From assembly GCA_003176045.1 (NCBI GenBank), contig PSRM01000209.1, positions 1-44,195 of the forward strand: a DNA stretch of 44,195 nt, given 5' to 3'. The DNA is from Verrucomicrobiota bacterium. GTDB taxonomy: Bacteria > Verrucomicrobiota > Verrucomicrobiia > Limisphaerales > UBA8199. A program made the translations under genes and the position numbers. The notes under the pieces were generated by a model that searched no databases, had not been told where the DNA came from, and saw only the letters and a program-made list of their open reading frames with translations. Of this stretch, positions 9,001 to 16,690 are shown piece after piece. Position 1 is the stretch's first letter. Every line of letters begins with the position of its first letter.

Positions 9001-9895
9001 TGCCGGTCTGCAACGCTCGGTGCCCTACGATTACTTGCCGCCGGGAAACTACGAATTCCGAGTCAGCGCACGCAATAACGAGGGTTCATGGAACGAATCG
9101 GGCACGAGCCTGACCCTGACTGTGATGCCCCACTTCTGGCAAGCCAAGTGGGTGATCGGGCTCTCGCTTCTGGGCTTGGCGCTATCCGCGGGCGGCGCTG
9201 TTCGGATCGTTGAGAAAAAGAGGCATCGCCGCCATTTGAAAAATCTTGAACAGGAGCGCGCCATCGAGCGGGAACGCGCGCGCATCGCCCAGGATTTACA
9301 CGACGATCTTGGCTCCTCTCTCACGCGGATTTCTCTGCTAAGTGACCTGGTGAAAGGGGATAAGAAGGATCCCGAGCAGGTGGAGGCCCAGGCCGACAAA
9401 ATCCAGCAATCCTCCATGCAGGCGGTGCGCGGCCTGGAACAAATCGTTTGGGCACTGCGGCCCGGAAGCGACACGCTCCAAAGCCTGGTCGAGTATATCG
9501 CCCACACCGCAAATGAATTGTTCGAAGGCGACCACGCGCGATGCCGGCTGGATTTACCCGCCGAGCTGCCGGCGCGCTCCCTTCCGCCGGAAGCGCGCTA
9601 CAACATTTTCCTGATCGTCAAGGAAGCCCTCACCAACGCTCTCAAACACGCCTCTGCTGACGAAGTTCGCGTCCTGGCAAAAACGGAGCCTCATTGGCTG
9701 GAGATAATAGTTCAGGACAACGGCCATGGCTTCGACACGAGCACACAGAGCCTCTCACCCGTCCGCCGCCACGGACTGGGCAACATGCGCAGCCGCGCCC
9801 AGGAAATTGGCGCCCGGCTCCGCATCGAAAGCGCCGTTGGCAAAGGCACGAGCGTGAGATTGGTAATGGATTTTGCGGATGGAGACGGAAATTGA
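6065..9895 (+). CDS. Hybrid-type sensor: two-component propeller (Reg_prop/Y_Y_Y) histidine kinase
   Basis: A 1276-residue sensor kinase. The ATG at 6065 is chosen because it precedes a signal-anchor-like stretch; the frame is open upstream only across other coding DNA. Order: an N-terminal beta-rich segment (to ~260), a long series of Reg_prop propeller repeats (GYIWIGNDDGVARFDG, GALWMGSAGGGLTRW, GRLWVGTEGGL and more, ~262-900), a Y_Y_Y domain (~945-1020, LPPGNYEFRVSARN), one membrane helix (~1028-1048), a HisKA_3 box (IAQDLHDDLGSS, phospho-accepting His1079) and a HATPase_c domain (EALTNALKHA, DNGHGFD, GKGTSVRL). It probably senses a periplasmic ligand; in Bacteroidetes this architecture senses glycans. 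A repeat-derived GQAGRLP segment interrupts the propeller at 7283-7303. Its partner is the regulator downstream. There is no receiver domain in this chain. Confidence 0.9.
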   Translation: MSRHCAGCCCRFSGTSLLASKSHFSLPCTLVALVCISAATSSATILWRDLGATLVHETGAGNDIIGGALRRDDTFSDTLYFKFHVDPISDLGTEEYFAGFQLFEGDQERLGVGNSLGAWAYSAFKTSEIGEMNKVFGDMDLRSRRRESSAPGVYLPYEFPRRGIERTIVFKVQYVAGADDLVTVWLNPDLSASASEASQPEELTTHFKADASFSEIHLRHGGGGGGWTFSDMAIATSFNDFVAAGYPQFGGSASNNPAGEGLSFKVWQRAQGLPQESVHALTQTRDGYIWIGNDDGVARFDGARFVTFGLREGIRIGSVRVLFEDNSGALWMGSAGGGLTRWSDGAAQTFTAQNGLPSDTVTALAEDNDGRLWVGTEGGLTCMREGKAATVEGLAEVPGASPNSNAGQAGRLPYFKGKPITSLFKDRQGTMWIGAMGAGIFSYQNGKLEHKTDPTVETLLQDPHCLLVDKAGRIWVGAGDDFVLCHEAGQWRRYRIPRHLTRPYINGFVEEPDGTVWAASVSEGLFEFRAGKLRAVNASSGLSDNFIESLMADREGNLWVGTRAGLNRVRHGNLTILGQNEGLGYGPVHGLAEIAPGIIWAAKPNDGLYLCEGRSFSRVVGEEWSRQYPELNCLLVGRDGACWMGESHGLFRVPKPKEPVSDPEMAALAGLNVLTLSLDAEGDLWAGTREGELWQMRGKSWSRQTNVPGDHPVVAVVPAQVGGIWIGTRGGGLYRWQNGVVAHFDKRNGLLSSVIRALHEDGAGTLWIGTVGGGLSRLREGKLVSFTMREGLPDDTISQILEDNYARLWLGTDRGIAYVAKNDLQEVAAGKATAIYPQVYGRPEGMPSEECTGGFSPAGLRSQSGQLWFSTLKGIVVADPRPRASDVPVPNVVLEEVLVDGVAQAGQGSSVGDGSAAEKTDDSKPASHSPTRPLSRSQSLRLPPGRHRIEFHYTGLSFAAPERMRFRYRLEPLDTDWVDAGLQRSVPYDYLPPGNYEFRVSARNNEGSWNESGTSLTLTVMPHFWQAKWVIGLSLLGLALSAGGAVRIVEKKRHRRHLKNLEQERAIERERARIAQDLHDDLGSSLTRISLLSDLVKGDKKDPEQVEAQADKIQQSSMQAVRGLEQIVWALRPGSDTLQSLVEYIAHTANELFEGDHARCRLDLPAELPARSLPPEARYNIFLIVKEALTNALKHASADEVRVLAKTEPHWLEIIVQDNGHGFDTSTQSLSPVRRHGLGNMRSRAQEIGARLRIESAVGKGTSVRLVMDFADGDGN
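7283..7303 (+). repeat. In-frame 21-nt palindrome inside the kinase gene
   Basis: GGGCAGGCG, spacer GGA, CGCCTGCCC: a perfect 9-bp stem. It is read as GQAGRLP. Near-identical copies lie inside the SGNH-TPR and amidohydrolase genes. Confidence 0.85.
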
Positions 9896-9897
9896 AA

Positions 9898-10028
9898 ACT
9901 TCAAACATCAAACATCAAACTTCAGGGCACCCTCAAGTATCTAAATCCGCAATTCCTGCCGAGAGACAGCCAGTTGAATTTTGGAATTTGAAGTTTGCTT
10001 GGAGTTTGAATTTTGAAATTTGGAGTTT
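9898..10028 (+). repeat. Degenerate TCAAAC-type tandem repeats between kinase and regulator
   Basis: The first part (9898-9925) repeats CTTCAAACAT-like units. The second part (9980-10028) carries the complementary motif (GGAATTTGAAGTTTGC, GGAGTTTGAATTTTG). The array starts within a few bases of the kinase stop. A similar array lies at 39975-40110. Confidence 0.7.
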
Positions 10029-10118
10029 TCTCCCGCTCGCACAATCATGCGGTTGTCCGCGCCCCACTCGCTGTGGCACAGTGCCGGTGTGAGCGCCAGA
10101 GTTCTTGCTGAAAACGAC

Positions 10119-10757
10119 ATGCCGATCAAAGTTGCAATCGTGGACGACGATGAGGGCATTCGCACCAGCCTTGCGGCCCTGATTCGCCGTGCTTCGGCCC
10201 TTAAACTGATCGGCGATTACGCCGATGCGGAGTCAGCCCTTAAGGAAATCCCGCGGCGCGCGCCCGACGTAGTGCTCATGGATATCAACCTCCCCGGCAT
10301 GAACGGGGTCGAATGTGTGCGCCACCTCAAGACCAGTCTCCCGGCAGTGCAGGTGCTCATGCTCACAGTCTATGAGGACAGCGAGTCCCTATTCAATTCG
10401 CTCAAAGCCGGCGCCAGCGGTTATTTGTTGAAGCGCACTGCTTCAGCCCGGCTCCTGGAAGCCATCCGCGACGTTCACGAGGGCGGCTCGCCCATGACCC
10501 CGCAACTGGCGCGCCGCGTCGTCCAGTTCTTTTCCCGTCCCAACCAAACAGGTTCTCCGGTCTCAAATCTCACGCCGGGCGAGCGCGAGTTTCTCGACCA
10601 ACTCGCCAAAGGCTACGCCTACAAGGAAATCGCCGACCGCATGGCGATCAGCATTGATACCGTCCGCAGCTACGTGCGCACCGTTTATGAAAAACTGCAC
10701 GTCCATTCCAGGACCGAGGCGGTGGTGAAGTATCTCAGAACCGAGGAGCGGCTCTGA
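10119..10757 (+). CDS. NarL/FixJ-family response regulator
   Basis: A 212-residue regulator. The ATG at 10119 gives MPIKVAIVDDDEG, the standard receiver start; the open frame upstream is repeat-derived. The receiver domain has acidic residues Asp9-Asp11, phospho-acceptor Asp55 in VVLMDINLPG, a Thr in MLTVYED and Lys in YLLKRT. The C-terminal LuxR-type helix-turn-helix is LTPGEREFLDQLAKGYAYKEIA through TVRSYVRTVYEKLHVHSR. It is the obvious partner of the kinase gene 223 bases upstream, the gap being filled by tandem repeats. Targets are unknown; the secreted protein gene that follows is a natural candidate, by position only. Confidence 0.92.
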   Translation: MPIKVAIVDDDEGIRTSLAALIRRASALKLIGDYADAESALKEIPRRAPDVVLMDINLPGMNGVECVRHLKTSLPAVQVLMLTVYEDSESLFNSLKAGASGYLLKRTASARLLEAIRDVHEGGSPMTPQLARRVVQFFSRPNQTGSPVSNLTPGEREFLDQLAKGYAYKEIADRMAISIDTVRSYVRTVYEKLHVHSRTEAVVKYLRTEERL

Positions 10758-10776
10758 TTCTTAATCTTGATCTCCA

Positions 10777-10811
10777 GTGAAACGTGAAACGTGAAACGTG
10801 AAACGTGAAAC
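10777..10811 (+). repeat. Five perfect GTGAAAC heptamers
   Basis: Five head-to-tail copies of GTGAAAC begin 19 bases after the regulator stop, preceded by TTAATCTTGATCTCCA, which recurs before the array at 35.2 kb. Two complementary copies (CACGTTTCACGTTTCA) follow near 10897-10912. The rest of the 302-base gap to the next gene holds only a small hairpin (CCGCA/TGCGG at 10920-10935). Confidence 0.9.
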
Positions 10812-11059
10812 GTGAATTCCACAAGCCCGGTTTTGATTCTTTCAGTGGCCCCGCCGTCAAAATTAGCCCAGGCGGCTCCGCCGACCCTGCGATTCTCACG
10901 TTTCACGTTTCAAACCCCCACCGCACAAAAATGCGGTAGAAACGGCCTGCTAAAAGGGCGTAAACTTCAACCAAGATTTCTGAAACCGTTCTATATGAAA
11001 ACCACCGCTGGCGTTGACTGTTGATCCTTTAGCCACCGGCGCATCAAACCCCCTGTAAT

Positions 11060-12850
11060 ATGAAAATGAAAAATTGGAACTACGCACTCTGCGCTGCGAT
11101 CGCACTGAGTTCCGCCGCTATCGCGCGCGCCGATACCCTGGTTACTTTCCAGGTTGATATGAGCCAGCAAATCACACTTGGCAACTTCACTCCCGGCGTG
11201 AACGTGGTGAACGCCCGCGGCACTTTCAATGGCTGGGGCACTTATCAATTAACCAACAATCCTTCCGGCGCCAACCCCAACCTTTACAGTGGCACCGTGG
11301 ACGACACTTCCGACGCCAATGGCAGTACGCTCAATTACAAGTACTGCATTGATAGCGGAGGCTGGGAAAACCCTGCCACCTGCAACAATAACAATCGGCA
11401 GCTCGGTCTGCCTGCAGCCAGCGGCGCGAGCCTGACGCTGCCCCTGGTCTGGTTCAGCGATACGGAGCCCGCGGCAAGTGTTTCCGACACAGTCACGTTC
11501 CAGGTGGATATGACCGAAGCCATCGCTGTAGGGTCATTTATCCCTGGCACAAGCACTGTCTCCTTGCGTGGCGACATGAATGGATGGACCACAACGACTT
11601 TATCGAATAATCCTTCCGGACCAACACCCAACATCTATACCAATGTCGTGGCGATTACGGCCGCCCCGCAGCACCTCGGCCACTACAAGTTCTTTATTGA
11701 TACGGGCAGCAACTGGGAAAACCCCGCCGGCACGAACCAGGATTGCAGCGGCAACCGATTTTGGACTATGTCTTCGGCCGGCAGCACCTACGCCTTGCCC
11801 GCGCACTTTTTTAACGACGTCGGAGTTGCTCCTCCCGCAACCAACACCGTCAACTTCCAGGTGGATATGTCGGTCCAGGCCACAATCGGCCACTTCAATT
11901 TCAACAATGGCGACACCGTCGAGTGCCGCGGATCATTCAACGGTTGGACCGGCGGTGCCTTCGTGCTGACCAACAATCCCAATGCCGCCAACAGTAATCT
12001 GTTCAGCGGCACAGCCGTCATCGTCGCGCCGCCCAACACTATGCAGTATAAGTTCTGGAATTCAGATCCACAGGCTGGCAACACTGGTTGGGAGAACCCT
12101 GCCAGCACTTTCGGAAATAATCGCGCCGCAAATCTTCGCGCTACAAACTCGAACTATTCTCTGGCCGCCGTTTATTTTAATGATACTCATTCCGACTCCG
12201 ATTTCGTGTTGGCGGATACGCTTGTTTTTTTCAGTGTAACGATGACCAATGCCAACGGTTATGTCATTGGCAATGGCACGGATAACCACCAGTTTAACCC
12301 GGTAACTGACCAGGTTTATCTGAACGGCGATTTCCTGGGTCTCCTGAGTTGGTGGGGCTGGGGCTCAGCCTCTCCTCCGCCGCAGTTCCAAATGACCAAT
12401 AACCCGGTCGGCAGCGCCACATATACACTGGGTGTGACCGTGCCTAAAGGAAACTTGCTCCAATTGACTTATAAGTTCAGTATCAATGGCAACGACGACG
12501 AAGCGCCGGGCGGCGACAATCATGTCCGCTGGATTCGTGCGTTAGCCAATTACACCCTGCCCCCGGACACCTTCGGCGCTCAGGGCAACTCGACCCTCAG
12601 CGAGCCCAACTTCGGACTGCTCTCCGCCGCTCAGGGCACCGCAGGCCACACTGCCATTTCCTGGCTTGGCCGGCCTGGGGTGCACTTGCAAACCAAAACG
12701 AGCCTCCCCTCCGGCTCATGGACCGATCTGTTCAACACCGATGGCACCAATTGGAGCAATTACAGCTTTATCTCCACCAATGGGCCGATCAGCACCACGA
12801 ACTGGCCTTCGGCAAGTGGGAACAGATATTTCCGCCTGATCAATCCGTAA
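11060..12850 (+). CDS. Secreted protein with four repeated carbohydrate-binding-like beta modules
   Basis: A 596-residue protein with a signal peptide (YALCAAIALSSAAIARA). Three clear modules of ~110 residues start near residues 26, 143 and 261 with DTLVTFQVDMS, DTVTFQVDMTE and NTVNFQVDMSV. Each continues with RGxFNGW, LTNNP, YKF and a WENPA block. A diverged fourth starts near 385 (TLVFFSVTMTN, VYLNGDF). The FNGW and YKF pattern resembles CBM48/CBM20-like E-set domains, which bind starch or related glucans in other proteins; ligand binding here is inferred. The C-terminal ~80 residues (from WLGRPGVHLQTK) end in YFRLINP, the same kind of tail module as in the copper oxidase. There is no catalytic domain. 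It follows the two-component genes and ends at a strong terminator. Confidence 0.75.
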   Translation: MKMKNWNYALCAAIALSSAAIARADTLVTFQVDMSQQITLGNFTPGVNVVNARGTFNGWGTYQLTNNPSGANPNLYSGTVDDTSDANGSTLNYKYCIDSGGWENPATCNNNNRQLGLPAASGASLTLPLVWFSDTEPAASVSDTVTFQVDMTEAIAVGSFIPGTSTVSLRGDMNGWTTTTLSNNPSGPTPNIYTNVVAITAAPQHLGHYKFFIDTGSNWENPAGTNQDCSGNRFWTMSSAGSTYALPAHFFNDVGVAPPATNTVNFQVDMSVQATIGHFNFNNGDTVECRGSFNGWTGGAFVLTNNPNAANSNLFSGTAVIVAPPNTMQYKFWNSDPQAGNTGWENPASTFGNNRAANLRATNSNYSLAAVYFNDTHSDSDFVLADTLVFFSVTMTNANGYVIGNGTDNHQFNPVTDQVYLNGDFLGLLSWWGWGSASPPPQFQMTNNPVGSATYTLGVTVPKGNLLQLTYKFSINGNDDEAPGGDNHVRWIRALANYTLPPDTFGAQGNSTLSEPNFGLLSAAQGTAGHTAISWLGRPGVHLQTKTSLPSGSWTDLFNTDGTNWSNYSFISTNGPISTTNWPSASGNRYFRLINP

Positions 12851-12940
12851 GTTTGGGCGCGGGCACACTGCCTGCGCCTGGTCAGCGCAGGGCAGGACTC
12901 TCTCCCCTGTCCTGTGCTTTTGGTTGATACGCGTTAGTCA

Positions 12941-12970
12941 AGAAGAGCCGGTCGAAAGACCGGCTCTTCT
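12941..12970. terminator. Strong hairpin terminator between convergent genes
   Basis: AGAAGAGCCGGTC and its exact complement form a 13-bp stem closed by a GAAA tetraloop, followed by GTTTTC. It sits between the plus-strand secreted protein gene and the stop of the minus-strand SGNH-TPR gene, so it could serve both directions; the T-run is short. Confidence 0.8.
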
Positions 12971-12974
12971 GTTT

Positions 12975-15347
12975 TCAACGTCGCGCCTTTTGCGCCTGCC
13001 TCAAATACTCCCTCGCAATCTGATTCGTCGGCTCCAAACTCACCGTTTTCTCAAACTCAACCGCCGCAGCGCCGGCATCGCCTTGCTTTAGCAACGCCAC
13101 TCCGAGGTTCAGATGCGCCCGCGCGTAGCGCGGTTCGAGCCGGATCACCTCTGCAAACTCGGCCTTCGCCTCGCTGATTTTACCCTCCAGCGCCAACTGC
13201 CCGGCCAGGCCGTCGCGCGCCTGCCAGTAATCAGGGTTGATGCGGATCGCCTCCCGAAAAAGTTCGACTGCTTCCCCACCTCGCTTCAACAACACCAAAC
13301 ACCTTCCCATCTCATACAAATACTCCGGTTCCTGCGGGCGCAGCCGGTGCGCATGCGAGAAATCGTTGTACGCCAGCTCCAATTTGCCCTGGTCGAAATG
13401 GATCTGCCCAATGTTGAACCACGGATCGCTCGCGAACGGCCTTTTGGCAATCGCCCCTCGCAGCGACACCAGCGCTTCCTCCAGCTTGCCTTGCATGGCC
13501 AGAAGCTCGCCCAATCGGAAATCCGCCAGATAATCCTGCGGGATCATCCCGCGAACCACATTCCATTGCGCGGCGGCACCAGGAACATCCCCCGAGGCAA
13601 CCAGAAAAGTGGCAAAGTTTTCGTGCAGCGTATAGTCGTCCGGCCACCGCTGAATTGATTCCAGGTAAATCTTCCTGGCCTGTTCGGCCCCTGCCGCATC
13701 CATGTGCAGACGAAACCGGGCGATCTGGCTTTCCAGCTCAGCGGTGCGTAATTCGTTGTTGGATTGAGCGCTCAGCGGCGGCTGGCGCATCCGCCGCACC
13801 ATCCCGTCAAAGACGTTCTTCCGGTTCCAATCGGTCAGCCCGAGCCGGCGTTCACAGACCTCTTGCGCCATCCAATTGGTCGCGCAGTGATTGGTGAGAG
13901 CCGGCGGCAGCAATCGGCTCGCCTGTTCCGCCCAAGCCAGTCCCAACCGGTAGTTCCCATCGAAATTGAAATGCACGTGCTCATAAAAAGTCTCGTTTCC
14001 CGCCAACCGCAATGGACTGTTAGTTGCAAACCACCCCGCCGCATCGAAAAGGGTGATTGGAGCGCGGACGGCCTGGTCCGCGCGTTTTTCCCGCGCGGCC
14101 TCCGCAATCAACCCATTTATCCTCGAATCCGCCCGAAACGGCAGTGCATCCAAATCGCATGCCTGCTGGAATTGTTGCCGCGCCAAAAGCAGGGCAGGGG
14201 ACCCGCTTGCTTTCGAAGCTTCAGCGCCGTCGCCCCCATTCGACCCACGACCCTCGACCCTCTCCCTTCTGAGCAAACAGTTCCCCCAGCGATATTCTGT
14301 CTCAGCGGATTGCGCGTCCAGCTTCGCCGCAGCTTCATAATTCGAACACGCTTGAGCAAATTTTCCTGCCCCCTCCATCGTGCGCGCCTGCGCCAGTAAT
14401 TCCTCGAGCCGCCCGCGCTGTTCAGCGGACAGGCGGGACGCCTGTCCTACACTGGCAAATGGAGGACAATCCTTCAGATTCACTGCCACCGTATTTAACA
14501 GTACCTGCGCGCCCGAGGTTCGGCCGATGCGCAGGATGTCTTTGAGATTCTGTTGAAAATTCCTATACGTCCTTTCCTTCCGCGGATCATTTGGCGGCAC
14601 TTGATTGCCCAAAAACATCTGCATTCCGCCCCAGGAAGCCGGGCCTGCGGATTTGCCGCGTACCTGCCGCCCCACGGCCATCAATAATTGCCCCAAGCGA
14701 GTTTTTTGAAGCGCCAGGCCCAGCCGCACCAGGCCCAGCGGAGGCGATTGCAGTCCGAAGACGGTTGCCGCGCCAAAGGGTCCGACCATCTCGTTATTAC
14801 CCATGTAGATGATCCACAAATCGCCTTCCTGACCGGCGCAATCGCGGGCAATAGGTAGAATGACATTCGAATTGATTGCGGTAAAAGCAACGTTTATGAC
14901 CTCGAACTTGGCTTCAGGAAAACGCTCACGCAGCAACGCTTCCATGTAACGGCCCGCGCCGTAGGCCGGCTCCGGATCGCCCATGGCCGCCGATTCGCCC
15001 AAAATGAAAATACGATATGTGCCCGCCTGCTTGTGCGGTTTCATTCGAATGGGACCAGGCGTTCGGGCAAGTTCCGGGGGAAAGAATCGGAGACTGAATT
15101 GGTCATTCTCCACCAGAAATTCCTCCTGGCCGATCCGCATGCGCTTGAACAGACCCGTCGCATAGCCATAGCCAGCCAGGCGCAAAGCTCCTTCGAGGAG
15201 AATCAATAAGAGCACCGGGAGCAGCACCGCTGCAAATAAACGGAATAGCCACAAACGAGAGCGGCGGCGGTTATTCGCCGGCGCACCTGGCTTGTCGGTT
15301 CGGCTACCCTGCGCCTGATTCTTTCTGCTGCTTCGCTTTTGAGACAT
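12975..15347 (-). CDS. Membrane-anchored SGNH-like protein with C-terminal TPR repeats
   Basis: A 790-residue protein. The ATG at 15345-15347 (MSQKRSSRKNQAQ) is chosen over an ATG 13 codons earlier because of the basic N-region before the membrane segment (FRLFAAVLLPVLLLILLEGALRLAG). An SGNH-type domain follows: RIFILGESAAMGDPEP with the serine block, WIIYMGNNEMVGPFG with the Gly-Asn block, and HVHFNFDGNYRLG as the likely Asp/His region. From ~residue 540, tetratricopeptide repeats run to the end (DPWFNIGQIHFDQGKLELA, PEYLYEMGRCLVLLKRGGEA, ARAHLNLGVALLKQGDAGAA). Function unknown; such proteins may modify envelope polymers. A palindromic repeat is inserted in frame (GQASRLS) between the blocks. 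It ends against the shared terminator. Confidence 0.75.
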   Translation of the reverse strand: MSQKRSSRKNQAQGSRTDKPGAPANNRRRSRLWLFRLFAAVLLPVLLLILLEGALRLAGYGYATGLFKRMRIGQEEFLVENDQFSLRFFPPELARTPGPIRMKPHKQAGTYRIFILGESAAMGDPEPAYGAGRYMEALLRERFPEAKFEVINVAFTAINSNVILPIARDCAGQEGDLWIIYMGNNEMVGPFGAATVFGLQSPPLGLVRLGLALQKTRLGQLLMAVGRQVRGKSAGPASWGGMQMFLGNQVPPNDPRKERTYRNFQQNLKDILRIGRTSGAQVLLNTVAVNLKDCPPFASVGQASRLSAEQRGRLEELLAQARTMEGAGKFAQACSNYEAAAKLDAQSAETEYRWGNCLLRRERVEGRGSNGGDGAEASKASGSPALLLARQQFQQACDLDALPFRADSRINGLIAEAAREKRADQAVRAPITLFDAAGWFATNSPLRLAGNETFYEHVHFNFDGNYRLGLAWAEQASRLLPPALTNHCATNWMAQEVCERRLGLTDWNRKNVFDGMVRRMRQPPLSAQSNNELRTAELESQIARFRLHMDAAGAEQARKIYLESIQRWPDDYTLHENFATFLVASGDVPGAAAQWNVVRGMIPQDYLADFRLGELLAMQGKLEEALVSLRGAIAKRPFASDPWFNIGQIHFDQGKLELAYNDFSHAHRLRPQEPEYLYEMGRCLVLLKRGGEAVELFREAIRINPDYWQARDGLAGQLALEGKISEAKAEFAEVIRLEPRYARAHLNLGVALLKQGDAGAAAVEFEKTVSLEPTNQIAREYLRQAQKARR
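14427..14447 (-). repeat. In-frame 21-nt palindrome inside the SGNH-TPR gene
   Basis: GGACAGGCG, spacer GGA, CGCCTGTCC: a perfect 9-bp stem. On the coding strand it is read as GQASRLS, the same frame as in the kinase gene. Confidence 0.85.
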
Positions 15348-15402
15348 TAAGCAGAGCAGCTTAGCAGTTTCCCCTCCGCTAACCAACCCCGCGCGGTTTT
15401 CC

Positions 15403-15439
15403 CCATTTAACCATTTAACTTATTTACCCTGTTTAACCC
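15403..15439 (+). repeat. Degenerate CATTTAAC tandem repeats
   Basis: CCATTTAACCATTTAACTTA followed by two decayed units, in the 204-base gap between the divergent SGNH-TPR and GYF_2 genes. The block, including the preceding GCGGTTTTCC, recurs almost identically at 18.2 kb. Confidence 0.75.
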
Positions 15440-15551
15440 TTTGCTGGTGTCTCTGTGCCTTTGGTGGTTCGTGATTCGTGTTTCCATTCCGCGTTGACAA
15501 CCCTTCGAGCACCGGCCCAAAATCCCCGCAACAGAAAGCGAAAGGCCCATT

Positions 15552-16454
15552 ATGTACAAAATCACAGGCGCGGACGGCAAAGAATACGGCCCGGTAAACC
15601 TCGATCAATTGAGGCAATGGGTGGCAGAAGGCCGCATCACCCCTCAAACCCGTGTCAAACCGGAGGGCACCACCGATTGGAGGACCGCGTTGGAAATCCC
15701 GGAAGTCGCCGCTCTTTTGGCCGCTCGCACTTCGGCTCCTGGCCCAATGGCAGCCGCTGCCCCAACTCCGACGCAGGCCCAGGGCCAGCGCACCGGCATG
15801 GCTATCGCCAGTCTGGTCCTCGGAATTCCATCCGTGTTCCTCTGCTTCCTTTTCACCGGAATCCCCGCAGTAATCTTCGGGCATATAGCACTGAGCCGAT
15901 CCAAACGCTCGCCCACTCTCTACGGCGGTGCGGGCATGGCTATCGCGGGCCTCGTTCTGGGATACCTCGGTATCCTGATGTCGGTTGTCATCTTCCCTGC
16001 TATGCTCCTGCCCGCCTTTGCCAAGGCCAAAGCGCGAGCTGAGATGATCGGGTGCAAGGATCACCTAAGCCGCATTGGCGAGGTTTACCAGGCTGTATTG
16101 ATGGACAAAAACAACGTTTATCCGTTTAACGTGAGCACAAATTCCGGGGGGACCCAGGAGCTGGCTTCCCGGGAAGCGGACGGTTTCGACCGAAACTCCT
16201 ACGCGCAGTTAAAGGCTATGTCCGATTTGCTGAAGGAGAAAGGTGGTCCAAGGATTCTGGTTTGCCCGGCTGATAACTCAAAGACGGCAGCCGCCAGTTG
16301 GGAGACTGTGGGCCCCGCCAATGTGACTTACCTTGTTCACTTGCTTCCCAACGATGCCGGCCCCGATTCCGTTCTGGTCCTTTGCCCAATCCACGGCACC
16401 GCGCTATTGGCCGACGGAAGCATTAGGAGTCCAGAGAAGTCCAAGGGCGATTAG
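15552..16454 (+). CDS. GYF_2 - DUF4190 - pseudopilin-like fusion protein
   Basis: A 300-residue protein with three parts. Residues 1-50 are a GYF_2 (DUF4339) domain (YGPVNLDQLRQWVAEGRI, WRTALEIPEV). After an Ala/Pro linker, residues ~83-160 hold two hydrophobic helices of the DUF4190 type (GMAIASLVLGIPSVF, GMAIAGLVLGYLGIL). The rest looks like the body of verrucomicrobial type-II pseudopilin/DUF1559 proteins: LLPAFAKAKARAEMIGC, DHLSRIG, VCPADNSK and GTALLADGSI. The GYF_2 and DUF4190 parts are common together; the pseudopilin-like body replacing the usual N-terminal methylation motif is unusual. It probably sits in the inner membrane with the pilin-like part outside. Role unknown. Confidence 0.7.
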   Translation: MYKITGADGKEYGPVNLDQLRQWVAEGRITPQTRVKPEGTTDWRTALEIPEVAALLAARTSAPGPMAAAAPTPTQAQGQRTGMAIASLVLGIPSVFLCFLFTGIPAVIFGHIALSRSKRSPTLYGGAGMAIAGLVLGYLGILMSVVIFPAMLLPAFAKAKARAEMIGCKDHLSRIGEVYQAVLMDKNNVYPFNVSTNSGGTQELASREADGFDRNSYAQLKAMSDLLKEKGGPRILVCPADNSKTAAASWETVGPANVTYLVHLLPNDAGPDSVLVLCPIHGTALLADGSIRSPEKSKGD

Positions 16455-16469
16455 CCCCAGCGCGTGAGC

Positions 16470-16575
16470 GGAGCGCGGCATTTATGCCGCTTCAACGCAC
16501 AAACGTCGAGGGCGTCGGAATATTCAGAATCGTAATTCGCAATGATCGGTGAAGCGGCATAAATGCCGCGCTCCT
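16470..16575. repeat. Dispersed palindromic element, copy A2
   Basis: Outer arms GGAGCGCGGCATTTATGCCGC and complement are intact, but the centre is unrelated to that of the other three copies and is shorter. It lies just after the GYF_2 gene and could act as a transcript-end hairpin. Confidence 0.8.
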
Positions 16576-16618
16576 TCGCTCGCCTAAGCCCGCGCCATTA
16601 AAATTCGCCGCCCGTTAA

Positions 16619-16690
16619 TCAGCTTCGGATTTCGGGCTTCGGATTTCGGATTTTTCGCTCTTCAATCTAAAATCCAAAATCTGCAATCTA
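16619..16690 (+). repeat. Degenerate TTCGGAT/ATCTAAA tandem repeats
   Basis: Units such as CTTCGGATTTCGG repeat, then AATCTAAAATCCAAAATCTG units. The array reaches into the last codon of the minus-strand membrane-TPR gene. Confidence 0.65.

Noticed and set aside
15495..15530. TTGACA upstream of the GYF_2 gene as a promoter
   Set aside because: At 17 bases the -10 position reads CCAAAA, which is too weak to call without other support.
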